DNA from: CAZCRE01 sp964501075
GTDB taxonomy: Archaea; Thermoproteota; Bathyarchaeia; Bathyarchaeales; Bathycorpusculaceae
Assembly (NCBI GenBank): GCA_964501075.1
Contig: CAZCRE010000032.1
Location: 1-13,731, forward strand
Direction of reading: 5' to 3'
Length of the DNA stretch: 13,731 nucleotides
The notes beneath the pieces were generated by a model. The model searched no databases, had not been told where the DNA came from, and saw nothing but the letters and a program-made list of their open reading frames with translations. Of the stretch, positions 7,631-13,227 are shown in pieces. How positions within the stretch are numbered: the stretch's first letter is position 1; each line of letters starts with the position of its first letter. The position numbers were made by a program, and so were the translations under genes.

Positions 7631-8098
7631 TTAACTTTCCACGCATCCGCGTCTGATTTTGACCGCTACGCCGCGTTTGAAAACTCTCATTTCTTCCCCT
7701 GACAGAACCGCTCGTCCCACCGCCAGCACCTTATCTTTATCGTCGACGACGATTATCTCATCCTTAGGGCGAATCTCGCTACTGACTTGGACAACATGAG
7801 CTGCGAAGACATCGCCACCGTTAGATATGAAACTCGAAATATCATCCCTGACTTTGACAAAACATTTCGCTGAGCGCGCTTTTCCTGCGATCCGTTTCGC
7901 ACCTTCAATGCTCAAGGAAAACAGTCCATCTGTCGGTTTCATCGTTGCCAGCCGTTCACCGTCCAAGAAGACATATCGGATTCGGTTGGTTCTTCGAGAA
8001 TAACTGATCACTACATCCTTGGGGAAAAGACGAACACCTACACCTTTTCCAAACTGATAGTCTGCCACGCTTCTGATCCTTTGCAAAGCGTTTTCCAA
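7631..8098 (-). CDS. Stand-alone C2+PUA protein (archaeosine TGT/ArcS C-terminal-like)
   Basis: A 155-residue protein with two parts. Residues about 8-72 (ADYQFGKG, LFPKDVVISYSRRTNRIR, DGLFSLSIEGAKRI) look like the C2 domain that precedes PUA in archaeosine tRNA-guanine transglycosylase and ArcS. Residues about 75-150 form a PUA RNA-binding domain (GGDVFAAHV, then ILVVDD-like strand and VGRAVLSGEEM). No catalytic transglycosylase barrel is present, so it may be the small subunit of a split archaeosine enzyme or an independent tRNA/rRNA-binding protein. The TTG start is the first possible one after an in-frame stop and has GGGGTG (complement of 8106-8111) 7 bases upstream. It is divergent from mbf1, shares a TATA element with it, and precedes nac. 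Confidence 0.87.
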   Translation of the reverse strand: MENALQRIRSVADYQFGKGVGVRLFPKDVVISYSRRTNRIRYVFLDGERLATMKPTDGLFSLSIEGAKRIAGKARSAKCFVKVRDDISSFISNGGDVFAAHVVQVSSEIRPKDEIIVVDDKDKVLAVGRAVLSGEEMRVFKRGVAVKIRRGCVES

Positions 8099-8136
8099 TC
8101 ACTTGCACCCCTTATCCATTTTGTTTCTTCTTCGGC

Positions 8137-8148
8137 AAACTATAAACA
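8137..8148. promoter_or_regulatory. Shared TATA element between divergent PUA gene and mbf1
   Basis: The sequence CAAACTATAAAC reads as a TATA box on the plus strand (CTATAAAC) and on the minus strand (GTTTATAG). Its centre is about 45 bases from the TTG start of the PUA gene (8098) and about 46 from the TTG start proposed for mbf1 (8189). Both starts have a Shine-Dalgarno in the resulting short leader. This arrangement supports 8189, not the upstream ATG at 8081, as the mbf1 start. Confidence 0.5.
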
Positions 8149-8188
8149 CTCCTACAACGATAAAAGCAATCCAGGTGCGCGAAACCAA

Positions 8189-8737
8189 TTGCAATGTGAA
8201 GTTTGCGGACGCAGAGTCCATGGAAAACCCTACAAGGTCATAATTGAAGGGGCCAGAATGACTGTTTGTGAAACTTGCTCAAAGCATGGAAAGCTTATTT
8301 GGGAAGAGGACGCGAGACCTAAGCCGGTTAGCCAAAAGGGCAAGGTGCAACTAACTCTTAGAGTGCCAAGCAAAAGGCCCCCACGGCCTCCAGCTGAAAC
8401 GGGTTTGGAGCTTGTAGAGGGTTTTGATGCGAAGATTAGACAGGCCAGAGAAAAGCTTGGGCTTTCGCATGAAGAACTGGGCAGAAAAATCAACGAAAAA
8501 GTCTCGCTTCTGAGAAAGATCGAAACTGGAAAGATGACGCCTGACATTATGCTTTCGACAAAACTTGAACATGTTTTGAAAATCAAGTTGATCGTTCCAG
8601 CATCAGAAGAAAAGATCAAAGCTCCTTCAACAACCGTTGCTAAGACTGCGAGCAGTGAACTGACCTTCGGAGACTTGATTCAGTTGCCTAAGAGAAAGAA
8701 AGGCAAGGAGGGCACGGCTGAACGCGAGCCATCATAG
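8189..8737 (+). CDS. mbf1: Multiprotein bridging factor 1 homologue (zinc ribbon plus HTH)
   Basis: An archaeal MBF1 of 182 residues from the TTG at 8189. A zinc ribbon opens the protein (C3, C6 in QCEVCGRR; C27, C30 in CETCSKHG), then comes a Lys/Pro-rich linker, then a Cro/C1-type HTH at about 79-136 (REKLGLSHEELGRKI, SLLRKIETGKMTP). Archaeal MBF1 is thought to act at the transcription/translation interface; eukaryotic MBF1 bridges TBP and activators and also guards against ribosomal frameshifting. The open frame extends back to ATG 8081, but that start would overlap the divergent PUA gene and place the TATA box inside the gene, and MBF1 proteins begin at the Cys ribbon. AGGTG at 8173-8177 precedes the TTG by 11 bases. 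The 3' end overlaps the proposed hflX start by 16 bases. Confidence 0.92.
   Translation: MQCEVCGRRVHGKPYKVIIEGARMTVCETCSKHGKLIWEEDARPKPVSQKGKVQLTLRVPSKRPPRPPAETGLELVEGFDAKIRQAREKLGLSHEELGRKINEKVSLLRKIETGKMTPDIMLSTKLEHVLKIKLIVPASEEKIKAPSTTVAKTASSELTFGDLIQLPKRKKGKEGTAEREPS
8705..8713 (+). promoter_or_regulatory. Strong Shine-Dalgarno for hflX inside the 3' end of mbf1
   Basis: AAGGAGGGC is the best ribosome binding site in the window. The GGAGG core (8707-8711) lies 10 bases before the ACG at 8722 and 67 bases before the first canonical in-frame start (TTG 8779), so it decides the hflX start in favour of about 8722. Confidence 0.6.
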
Positions 8738-9987
8738 TACAGCGCAGAAAGAACTTTGAGGATTCAAGCCTAGATGAATTGAGAAAACTGGCGGAGTCAG
8801 CAGGCTACACGGTTGCTGGAGAGATGGAGCAGATCCGTGAAGCTGACCCTCGCTATCAAATAGGCAGAGGAAAAGTTGAGGAACTCGCTCAGCTTGTGAA
8901 AGAAGCAAACGCGGAGAAAGTGGTTTTCGACAATCCACTGAAACCTTTGCAAGCCTATAATTTGGCGAAGGCCACGGGCGTAGAAGCCATAGACCGCTTT
9001 CAGCTGATTCTTGAAATCTTTGCCAAAAGAGCTACGACCACAGAGGCGCAGATGCAAATCCAACTCGCAAAACTGCGATACGACTTGACCCAGGCAAAGG
9101 AGAGAATCAGATTGTCAATGAAAGGAGAACAGCCGGGTTTCATGGGATTGGGCGCTTATGAGGTTGACATTTACTACGAAAGCGTGAAGAAAGAGGTGCA
9201 TGCCACACGCAGAAAACTGAGGAAAATTCGGGGAAAACGGGTTTTGCATCGGGAGAGAAGAGCTGAACTGGGGTTTTCAACGATCTCTCTGGCAGGATAT
9301 ACGCAGGCTGGTAAGAGCTCGCTTTTCAACGCTCTCACAACAGAGGACGTTCCCATTGATTCAACCTTGTTTACGACGCTATCCACGACAACGAGGCTAG
9401 TTGAATTCTCAAAAAAGAAGTTCTTGCTCACGGATACAGTGGGTTTCATAGATCGCTTGCCGCTGACTTTGATAGAGGCTTTCCGCTCGACCCTTGAAGA
9501 GACCATATACGCAAACTTGATACTGCTGGTGGTGGATGCAAGTGAACCGGAAAGCATCATGGAAAAGAAACTTGTAGTTTGCTTTGAAACGATAGATCGT
9601 ATCGGCGCATCAGGCATCCCGATTATCACAGTATTCAACAAAATTGATCTTCTGTCAGAAGCAGAATTGAAACAGAAACTCGGCGATTTGAGAGAAAAGG
9701 CGCTGAACGCAGTCCCCATATCAGCATTGCGTGGGACCAATTTTGATCGACTGAAAAACGAGGTTCTGAGAATTCTCAAGAACTACGTCCGAGCCTCGTT
9801 TTCTGTTCCGATGACAGAGCAGGTAATGCCCTTTATCTCGTGGCTTTTCAAAAGCACGGATGTCAGAAAAGTGGAGTACACTGGGGATTCTGTAAACATG
9901 GTTTTTGAGGCAAGCCCGGAGCTTGCAGAGAAAGTGAGGAATCGTGTTGAAGCGTTCAAAGGAAGATTCGAAAAGCACCTGGAGTGA
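8722..9987 (+). CDS. hflX: HflX-family ribosome-associated GTPase
   Basis: A 421-residue HflX counted from ACG 8722. HflX binds the large ribosomal subunit and splits or rescues stalled ribosomes. The N-terminal nucleotide-binding-like domain (RAIIVQRR, LDELRKLAESAGY, DPRYQIGRGKVEEL) leads into a helical hairpin, then the GTPase domain: G1 GYTQAGKSS (192-200), G3 DTVGF (238-242), G4 NKID (306-309), G5 near SAL. The usual G1 Asn (GYTNAGKS) is Gln here. The first canonical start is TTG 8779 (402 residues), but 19 codons upstream of it read as conserved HflX N-terminus, contain no ATG/GTG/TTG, and are preceded by a strong Shine-Dalgarno; ACG occupies the expected initiator position. It overlaps mbf1 by 16 bases and trm56 follows 5 bases after the stop. 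Confidence 0.9.
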   Translation, partial: TRAIIVQRRKNFEDSSLDELRKLAESAGYTVAGEMEQIREADPRYQIGRGKVEELAQLVKEANAEKVVFDNPLKPLQAYNLAKATGVEAIDRFQLILEIFAKRATTTEAQMQIQLAKLRYDLTQAKERIRLSMKGEQPGFMGLGAYEVDIYYESVKKEVHATRRKLRKIRGKRVLHRERRAELGFSTISLAGYTQAGKSSLFNALTTEDVPIDSTLFTTLSTTTRLVEFSKKKFLLTDTVGFIDRLPLTLIEAFRSTLEETIYANLILLVVDASEPESIMEKKLVVCFETIDRIGASGIPIITVFNKIDLLSEAELKQKLGDLREKALNAVPISALRGTNFDRLKNEVLRILKNYVRASFSVPMTEQVMPFISWLFKSTDVRKVEYTGDSVNMVFEASPELAEKVRNRVEAFKGRFEKHLE

Positions 9988-9992
9988 TTATC

Positions 9993-10538
9993 ATGCCAAA
10001 GATTGTGATCCTCAGATGGGGTCACAGACCGCAAAGAGATGCGCGACTCACAACACATGTTGCATTGGCGGCTCGAGCGCTGGGAGCAAGCGGCATTGTA
10101 CTTTCAGACACAGAGGACAGCAAGATCAAAGAGACAATAGAGAAAATCACACAAAGCTGGGGTGGCGAATTCTCCTTCGAAATGGGAGCACGTTGGAAAA
10201 ACGTTGTGAAAAAATGGAAAGCCAAAGGTGGAATAGTCGTGCATTTAACGGCATACGGGGAGAACATTGAAGCCAGCAACGTGCTGCGAAGGATCAGGTC
10301 CTCTGGAAAGGACGTTCTCATAGTTGTTGGAAGTCAAAAGGTTCCTAAGGAGTTTTACTCGGAACAGGTTTCTGACTTCAACGTGGCGATTGGAAATCAG
10401 CCCCACTCAGAATGCGCAAGCCTGGCTATTTTTCTGGATCGTTACTTCGAAGGAAAATCCTTAGAAAAGAACTTCGAGAACGCCAAGATGAAGATAATCC
10501 CGCAAGGAAGGGGAAAGAGAATAGTTGAGAGCAGATAG
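9993..10538 (+). CDS. trm56: tRNA (cytidine(56)-2'-O)-methyltransferase
   Basis: A SPOUT-class methyltransferase of 181 residues that 2'-O-methylates C56 in the T-loop of archaeal tRNAs. The N-terminal ILRWGHRPQRDARLTTHVAL block and the following ARALGASGIVLSD are characteristic. The C-terminal trefoil knot that binds SAM is visible as DVLIVVGSQKVP and FNVAIGNQPHSECASLAIFL. ATG 9993 is preferred because GGAG at 9981-9984 lies 8 bases before it; a GTG at 9984 in the same frame overlaps the hflX stop and would add three residues. Tight spacing makes it the third gene of an mbf1-hflX-trm56 transcript. Its substrate class is present in the window: tRNA-Val here has C at position 56. Confidence 0.94.
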   Translation: MPKIVILRWGHRPQRDARLTTHVALAARALGASGIVLSDTEDSKIKETIEKITQSWGGEFSFEMGARWKNVVKKWKAKGGIVVHLTAYGENIEASNVLRRIRSSGKDVLIVVGSQKVPKEFYSEQVSDFNVAIGNQPHSECASLAIFLDRYFEGKSLEKNFENAKMKIIPQGRGKRIVESR

Positions 10539-10543
10539 GTGAA

Positions 10544-10580
10544 TTTGGTTTGGGATAATTGGTAAGAGATTTAAACCAAA
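10544..10580. repeat. 8-bp inverted repeat in the tfe promoter region
   Basis: TTTGGTTT (10544-10551) and AAACCAAA (10573-10580) form a perfect inverted repeat with 21 bases between. The right arm touches a TATA-like ATTTAAAC and lies just upstream of a second TATA-like AATATATAG. It could be an operator for tfe or a terminator-like hairpin after trm56; neither is proven. Confidence 0.4.
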
Positions 10581-10584
10581 GTTG

Positions 10585-10594
10585 AGAATATATA
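10585..10594 (+). promoter_or_regulatory. TATA box for the tfe operon
   Basis: GAATATATAG is centred about 43 bases before ATG 10633, giving a predicted leader of about 18 bases that includes AGAAGG at 10621-10626. A second TATA-like ATTTAAAC at about 10569-10576 could serve as an alternative. Confidence 0.45.
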
Positions 10595-10632
10595 GTGGAG
10601 AAGTGGTAGTTAGCAAGATCAGAAGGATTTTC

Positions 10633-11145
10633 ATGTTATCCAACATAGACGACGCGACATTAGCAAGAGTTGCGCAAGCCTTAGGCGAAGAAGACGCGAT
10701 CAAGATGATCGAGATCTTGAAGAGTTCAGAAGAGACTACGGATGATGAAATAGCAAACAAGACGACGATAAGGCTGAATTCTGTTCGCAAGATCCTCTAT
10801 AAACTGTATGATCGTTCTCTAGTGAGTCTCAGAAGAACCCGAGACCCCAAAACTGGGTGGTTCATATTCCATTGGAGGCTACAGCCGGATCAACTTGAAG
10901 GCTTCATACTGAGCCGGAAACGCCAAGTGCTTGAAAAACTTGATGTCAGATTGGCGTACGAAAAAAACCATGACTTCTACTATTGTTACACAGCAGGATG
11001 CAAACGCGTTCCGTTCGAGGAAGCAGTGGAACTGGTATTCAAGTGCCCCACATGCGGCAAACCATTGATGCATTATGAAAACGAAAGAATCCTCATTGCA
11101 CTATCAAAGAAGGTCGAACAGCTAAGGAAGGAATTGGGTGAGTGA
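10633..11145 (+). CDS. tfe: Transcription factor E, alpha subunit (TFIIE-alpha homologue)
   Basis: A 170-residue TFE, which stabilises the open promoter complex with TBP, TFB and RNA polymerase. An N-terminal extended winged helix covers about 5-90 (LGEEDAIKMIEILKSS, TTDDEIANKT, LNSVRKILYKLYD, GWFIFHWRL). A coiled linker (93-112) leads to a zinc ribbon with C118, C123, C138 and C141, then a helical tail. The first ligand pair is C-x4-C instead of the common CxxC. ATG 10633 is chosen because it has AGAAGG 6 bases upstream and matches the TFE N-terminus; an open TTG start at 10582 would place the TATA box inside the gene. Its last 8 bases overlap the HD-domain gene. Confidence 0.95.
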   Translation: MLSNIDDATLARVAQALGEEDAIKMIEILKSSEETTDDEIANKTTIRLNSVRKILYKLYDRSLVSLRRTRDPKTGWFIFHWRLQPDQLEGFILSRKRQVLEKLDVRLAYEKNHDFYYCYTAGCKRVPFEEAVELVFKCPTCGKPLMHYENERILIALSKKVEQLRKELGE

Positions 11146-11677
11146 AAGACTACCAACAAGAAAGCAGGCGTTACACTTTCTTAGGAAAAGCGGATGTAAA
11201 GGAAACGTCATAAGGCACTGTGAGGCAGTAGCTCAACTTGCCACTGAGATTGCGGAAGCTTGTCATGAGAACGGGTTAGACGTTGATCTAGAGCTCGTTC
11301 AGATTGGCGCATTGTTGCATGATATTGGCCGTTCCAAAACTCACAGCGTCCACCATGCAGTCATAGGAGCCGACATTGCCAAGTCCATTGGTTTACCAGA
11401 ACCGATCATATCAATAATAAAGAGACATGTCGGAGGCGGCATAACAGCAAAGGAAGCAAAAGAGCTTGGGTGGCCGAAAGACGTTTACACTCCACAAACA
11501 CTTGAGGAAAAAATCGTCTCTTACGCAGATAAGCTCATTGAAGGGTCGCGGCGAGTGCCCATAGAAAAGACGTTGGATGTTTTCTCTCAGGAACTCCCAC
11601 GCTCAGCAGTTGAAAGAATACAGAAACTGCATGAGGAAATGTTGACTTTTGTTGGCGATTGCGATTGCCTGCCGTAA
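11138..11677 (+). CDS. HD/HDIG-domain metal-dependent phosphohydrolase (TIGR00295-like)
   Basis: A 179-residue single-domain HD hydrolase. The metal-binding set is visible: H27 (IRHCEAV), H61-D62 (LLHDIGRS), H97 (KRHVGGGI) and D131 (SYADKLIEG). HD enzymes cleave phosphate esters of nucleotides or nucleic acid; the substrate of this archaeal family is not known to me. The GTG start sits inside the end of tfe (8-base overlap) with GGAAGG just upstream, so translation is probably coupled to TFE. Its own 3' end overlaps the next gene by 19 bases. This tight packing with TFE hints at a role in transcription or RNA/nucleotide turnover, which is inference. Confidence 0.88.
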   Translation: MSERLPTRKQALHFLRKSGCKGNVIRHCEAVAQLATEIAEACHENGLDVDLELVQIGALLHDIGRSKTHSVHHAVIGADIAKSIGLPEPIISIIKRHVGGGITAKEAKELGWPKDVYTPQTLEEKIVSYADKLIEGSRRVPIEKTLDVFSQELPRSAVERIQKLHEEMLTFVGDCDCLP

Positions 11678-12453
11678 CGCTACTCTTAAAGGCTTACGAT
11701 AACGCTCAGCTCGAGCAAGTCGACAGATTCCTAAAAGCAGCCCTCGAAGGGTTAAGAATCGAAATAGAACCATGCGAGATCACGTCGCATGATTGGGTTC
11801 AAACCGTCATTTCTGGTGAAGATGAAACCGTTGCACAGAACTATTTAGCTCGTGAAATTGGATTGTGCCCAACAAGGCTGGAATTCGTAAGCAAGTTCTC
11901 AACGATGAAAGGACAGATAAGAGGATTGGAAGGTGGCAAGGAAGTTGTTGTGGACGTGGGCATTTTCTCGCCGGAGTTTGTCACCGCCAAGATCTCGACA
12001 AGTCGCTTACAGGCGCAACTCGTTGACGGAAGAAAGATAGCACTCATAAGAATCGCTGAACTCTTTGGCTTCTCCAAAAACCTTCCCCTGTTTATCAGAA
12101 TTCTCAACGTGGACAAGGAGGGAAGGCGTCTTGAAGCTGAACTTGCTGAGAAACAGCTTACGCGGTACAGAGAATGGGTTAGATCGATGCTCGATAGGCT
12201 CTTGATTCTCGGTGCTTCCTCCTACGACGTTGAGTCTGCTTTAAAGAGAGAAGGGTTTGAGCGCGACATTGTGAACGTTGAAGCTTTGGGATTGTTCGAT
12301 CATGTTGTCACGTGCAAGCTGGGAACAGATGCCGTAGGATTGATTCCCAAAATAGGCAGACGCATGCAGAGTGCGACTTTGACAGCGTTCACACCCAAAA
12401 AGATCCTGAATTTCTTGGGGCAAGAATGGAATTTGCTCACTTTTAGTGAGTAA
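11659..12453 (+). CDS. DUF2110-like archaeal protein
   Basis: A 264-residue soluble protein without signal or membrane segments. The N-terminal VTLLLKAYDNAQLEQVDRF, HDWVQTVISGEDE and NYLAREIGLCPTRL segments resemble the archaeal DUF2110 family, whose function is unknown. The middle (about 88-160) has a GGKEVVVDVGIFSP strand pattern and an Arg-rich RIAELFGF helix that could be an S1/OB-like or RNA-contacting fold. The start is uncertain: TTG at 11659 or 11665 are the only candidates after an in-frame stop at 11632-11634, and neither has a clear Shine-Dalgarno, which fits translation coupled to the overlapping HD gene. It is the third gene of the tfe operon and converges on tRNA-Val. Confidence 0.78.
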   Translation: MRLPAVTLLLKAYDNAQLEQVDRFLKAALEGLRIEIEPCEITSHDWVQTVISGEDETVAQNYLAREIGLCPTRLEFVSKFSTMKGQIRGLEGGKEVVVDVGIFSPEFVTAKISTSRLQAQLVDGRKIALIRIAELFGFSKNLPLFIRILNVDKEGRRLEAELAEKQLTRYREWVRSMLDRLLILGASSYDVESALKREGFERDIVNVEALGLFDHVVTCKLGTDAVGLIPKIGRRMQSATLTAFTPKKILNFLGQEWNLLTFSE

Positions 12454-12530
12454 TTGTCCTTGAAAGCACACTGACCAGAATCAGAATCAATTAATGAACC
12501 CGATTGAAAACGTACGCGCGGAGGTTAGAG

Positions 12531-12605
12531 TGGGCCGGACCGGACTTGAACCGGCGACCTTTGGCTCGTAAAGCCAATGTCCTAACCAAGCTAGACGACC
12601 GGCCC
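12531..12605 (-). tRNA. tRNA-Val (anticodon UAC)
   Basis: On the minus strand this 75-base gene folds as a full cloverleaf. The acceptor GGGCCGG pairs with CCGGCCC and the discriminator is A. The D stem is GUCU/GGAC with a GG pair in the loop. The anticodon arm UUGGC-UUUACGA-GCCAA gives anticodon UAC, which reads valine codons. The variable loop is AGGUC, and the T arm is GCCGG-UUCAAGU-CCGGU, with C at position 56. CCA is not encoded. No intron is present. It converges on the DUF2110-like gene. Confidence 0.97.
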
Positions 12606-12628
12606 ACGCCATTTTCATTGATGGAGCT

Positions 12629-12636
12629 ATTATTAG
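12629..12636 (-). promoter_or_regulatory. TATA-like element for tRNA-Val
   Basis: The minus strand reads CTAATAAT here, centred about 27 bases upstream of the mature 5' end of the tRNA. This is the distance expected of an archaeal box A. Support is positional. Confidence 0.42.
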
Positions 12637-12643
12637 AGATTTG

Positions 12644-12716
12644 GGTCAATGGTCTTTAGGTCAATTTGGTCAATCTGATAGGGCTAGCGCGCATGGCTGT
12701 TCCGAAAATGGCCAAT
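12644..12716 (+). repeat. Four GGYCAAT direct repeats upstream of the winged-helix gene
   Basis: GGTCAAT occurs at 12644-12650, 12659-12665 and 12668-12674, and the variant GGCCAAT at 12710-12716, all on the plus strand within 110 bases of the winged-helix ATG. A further GGCCAAT is at 13138-13144, ahead of the next gene. Such a cluster suggests a regulator binding site, possibly of the adjacent winged-helix protein. Confidence 0.45.
12686..12695. repeat. Left arm of a 10-bp inverted repeat flanking the winged-helix gene
   Basis: AGCGCGCATG here is the exact reverse complement of CATGCGCGCT at 13156-13165. One copy lies 54 bases before the winged-helix ATG and the other 62 bases before the start of the next gene. 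The pair could be operator half sites or a chance match; see the matching right arm. Confidence 0.4.
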
Positions 12717-12722
12717 AATGGT

Positions 12723-12729
12723 TTTAAAT
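12723..12729 (+). promoter_or_regulatory. TATA box for the winged-helix gene, leaderless arrangement
   Basis: TTTAAAT is centred 24 bases before ATG 12750, and there is no Shine-Dalgarno between them. The spacing predicts transcription starting at or next to the A of the ATG, so the mRNA is probably leaderless, unlike most genes in the window. Confidence 0.5.
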
Positions 12730-12749
12730 CCGTCTTGTGTAGTTGAATC

Positions 12750-13123
12750 ATGGACTTGTTTGGTGAGCGTGTCTTGGCTGTGCTCAGCGATGGCAAGCCA
12801 AAGTTTTTCGCCCAGCTTCTGGGCGAGGTGGGTTTCGGTCGCAACACGTTGAAGCTGCATCTTAAGCGCCTGACAGCTCAGAGCTTGGTGATAAGTGAAA
12901 AGACGCTCTCGGATGGACGGGGAAGGCCGAAATACGCCATTTCCTGTCGCCAAGGGTTCGGCAGCAAGTTTCTGCTGCCCTGTCAGACCTGTCGATAACG
13001 ATTGTGGCCTTGCCGTTCAGTCGCCTAAGGCACTTGTGCAGGGTCGAGAAGGGTGGATACTGCAAACAAGTCAGAAACAAGTGTGACGCAGGAAGCTGCC
13101 CTCAAATCCCGAAAAACAAATAA
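12750..13123 (+). CDS. Winged-helix transcriptional regulator with Cys-rich tail, broken by a -1 frameshift
   Basis: The ATG frame encodes 82 residues (12750-12998). Residues 3-62 form a winged helix-turn-helix (ERVLAVLSDGKPKFFAQLL, FGRNTLKLHLKRL, then the wing SEKTLSDGRGRPKY). After S65 the sense continues in the -1 frame from 12947 to a stop at 13121-13123: SPRVRQQVSAALSD, then LPFSRLRHLC, EKGGYCKQVRNKCDAGSC. One missing base near 12942-12946 (for example a C in the TCC) would join both parts into one 124-residue protein with a C97-x7-C105-x6-C112-x4-C117 zinc-binding-like tail. In the original frame the end after residue 65 is out-of-frame sequence. The -1 frame is open for 58 codons with no decay, so this is a very recent mutation or a base-call error; there is no obvious slippery heptamer. 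Target genes are unknown; the upstream repeats suggest autoregulation. Confidence 0.72.
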
Positions 13124-13155
13124 TAAAAAACATTTTTGGCCAATTAAGTAACACG

Positions 13156-13165
13156 CATGCGCGCT
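13156..13165. repeat. Right arm of a 10-bp inverted repeat flanking the winged-helix gene
   Basis: CATGCGCGCT is the reverse complement of 12686-12695. It lies in the 104-base gap between the winged-helix gene and the TPR-like gene, together with a TGGCCAATTAA at 13137-13147 that matches TGGCCAATAA at 12709-12718. Confidence 0.4.
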
Positions 13166-13227
13166 CAAGAAAGCTTTTTACACTAACCAAATATTCTTCT
13201 ATCAACCAATAATGAGCCTGCACAATT

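Noticed and set aside
8081..8188. N-terminal extension of mbf1 from ATG 8081
   Set aside because: It overlaps the divergent PUA gene, contains the TATA element, has no MBF1-like sequence, and the zinc ribbon begins right at the TTG at 8189.
8230..8619. 129-residue minus-strand open frame
   Set aside because: Antisense to mbf1; Ser/Leu-rich low-quality translation with no start signal.
9174..9779. 201-residue minus-strand open frame
   Set aside because: It is antisense to the GTPase domain of hflX, has no recognisable domain, and is explained by codon bias of the real gene.
12940..12950. Programmed -1 ribosomal frameshift site in the winged-helix gene
   Set aside because: There is no X-XXY-YYZ slippery heptamer at the junction and I see no clear downstream stem, so a lost base is the simpler explanation.
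12684..12953. 89-residue minus-strand open frame over the winged-helix promoter and gene
   Set aside because: No domain, no ribosome binding site, and it runs antisense through a convincing plus-strand HTH.
12895..13086. 63-residue plus-strand open frame overlapping the winged-helix gene
   Set aside because: It is the third frame. The sensible continuation of the winged-helix protein is in the -1 frame ending at 13123, not here.
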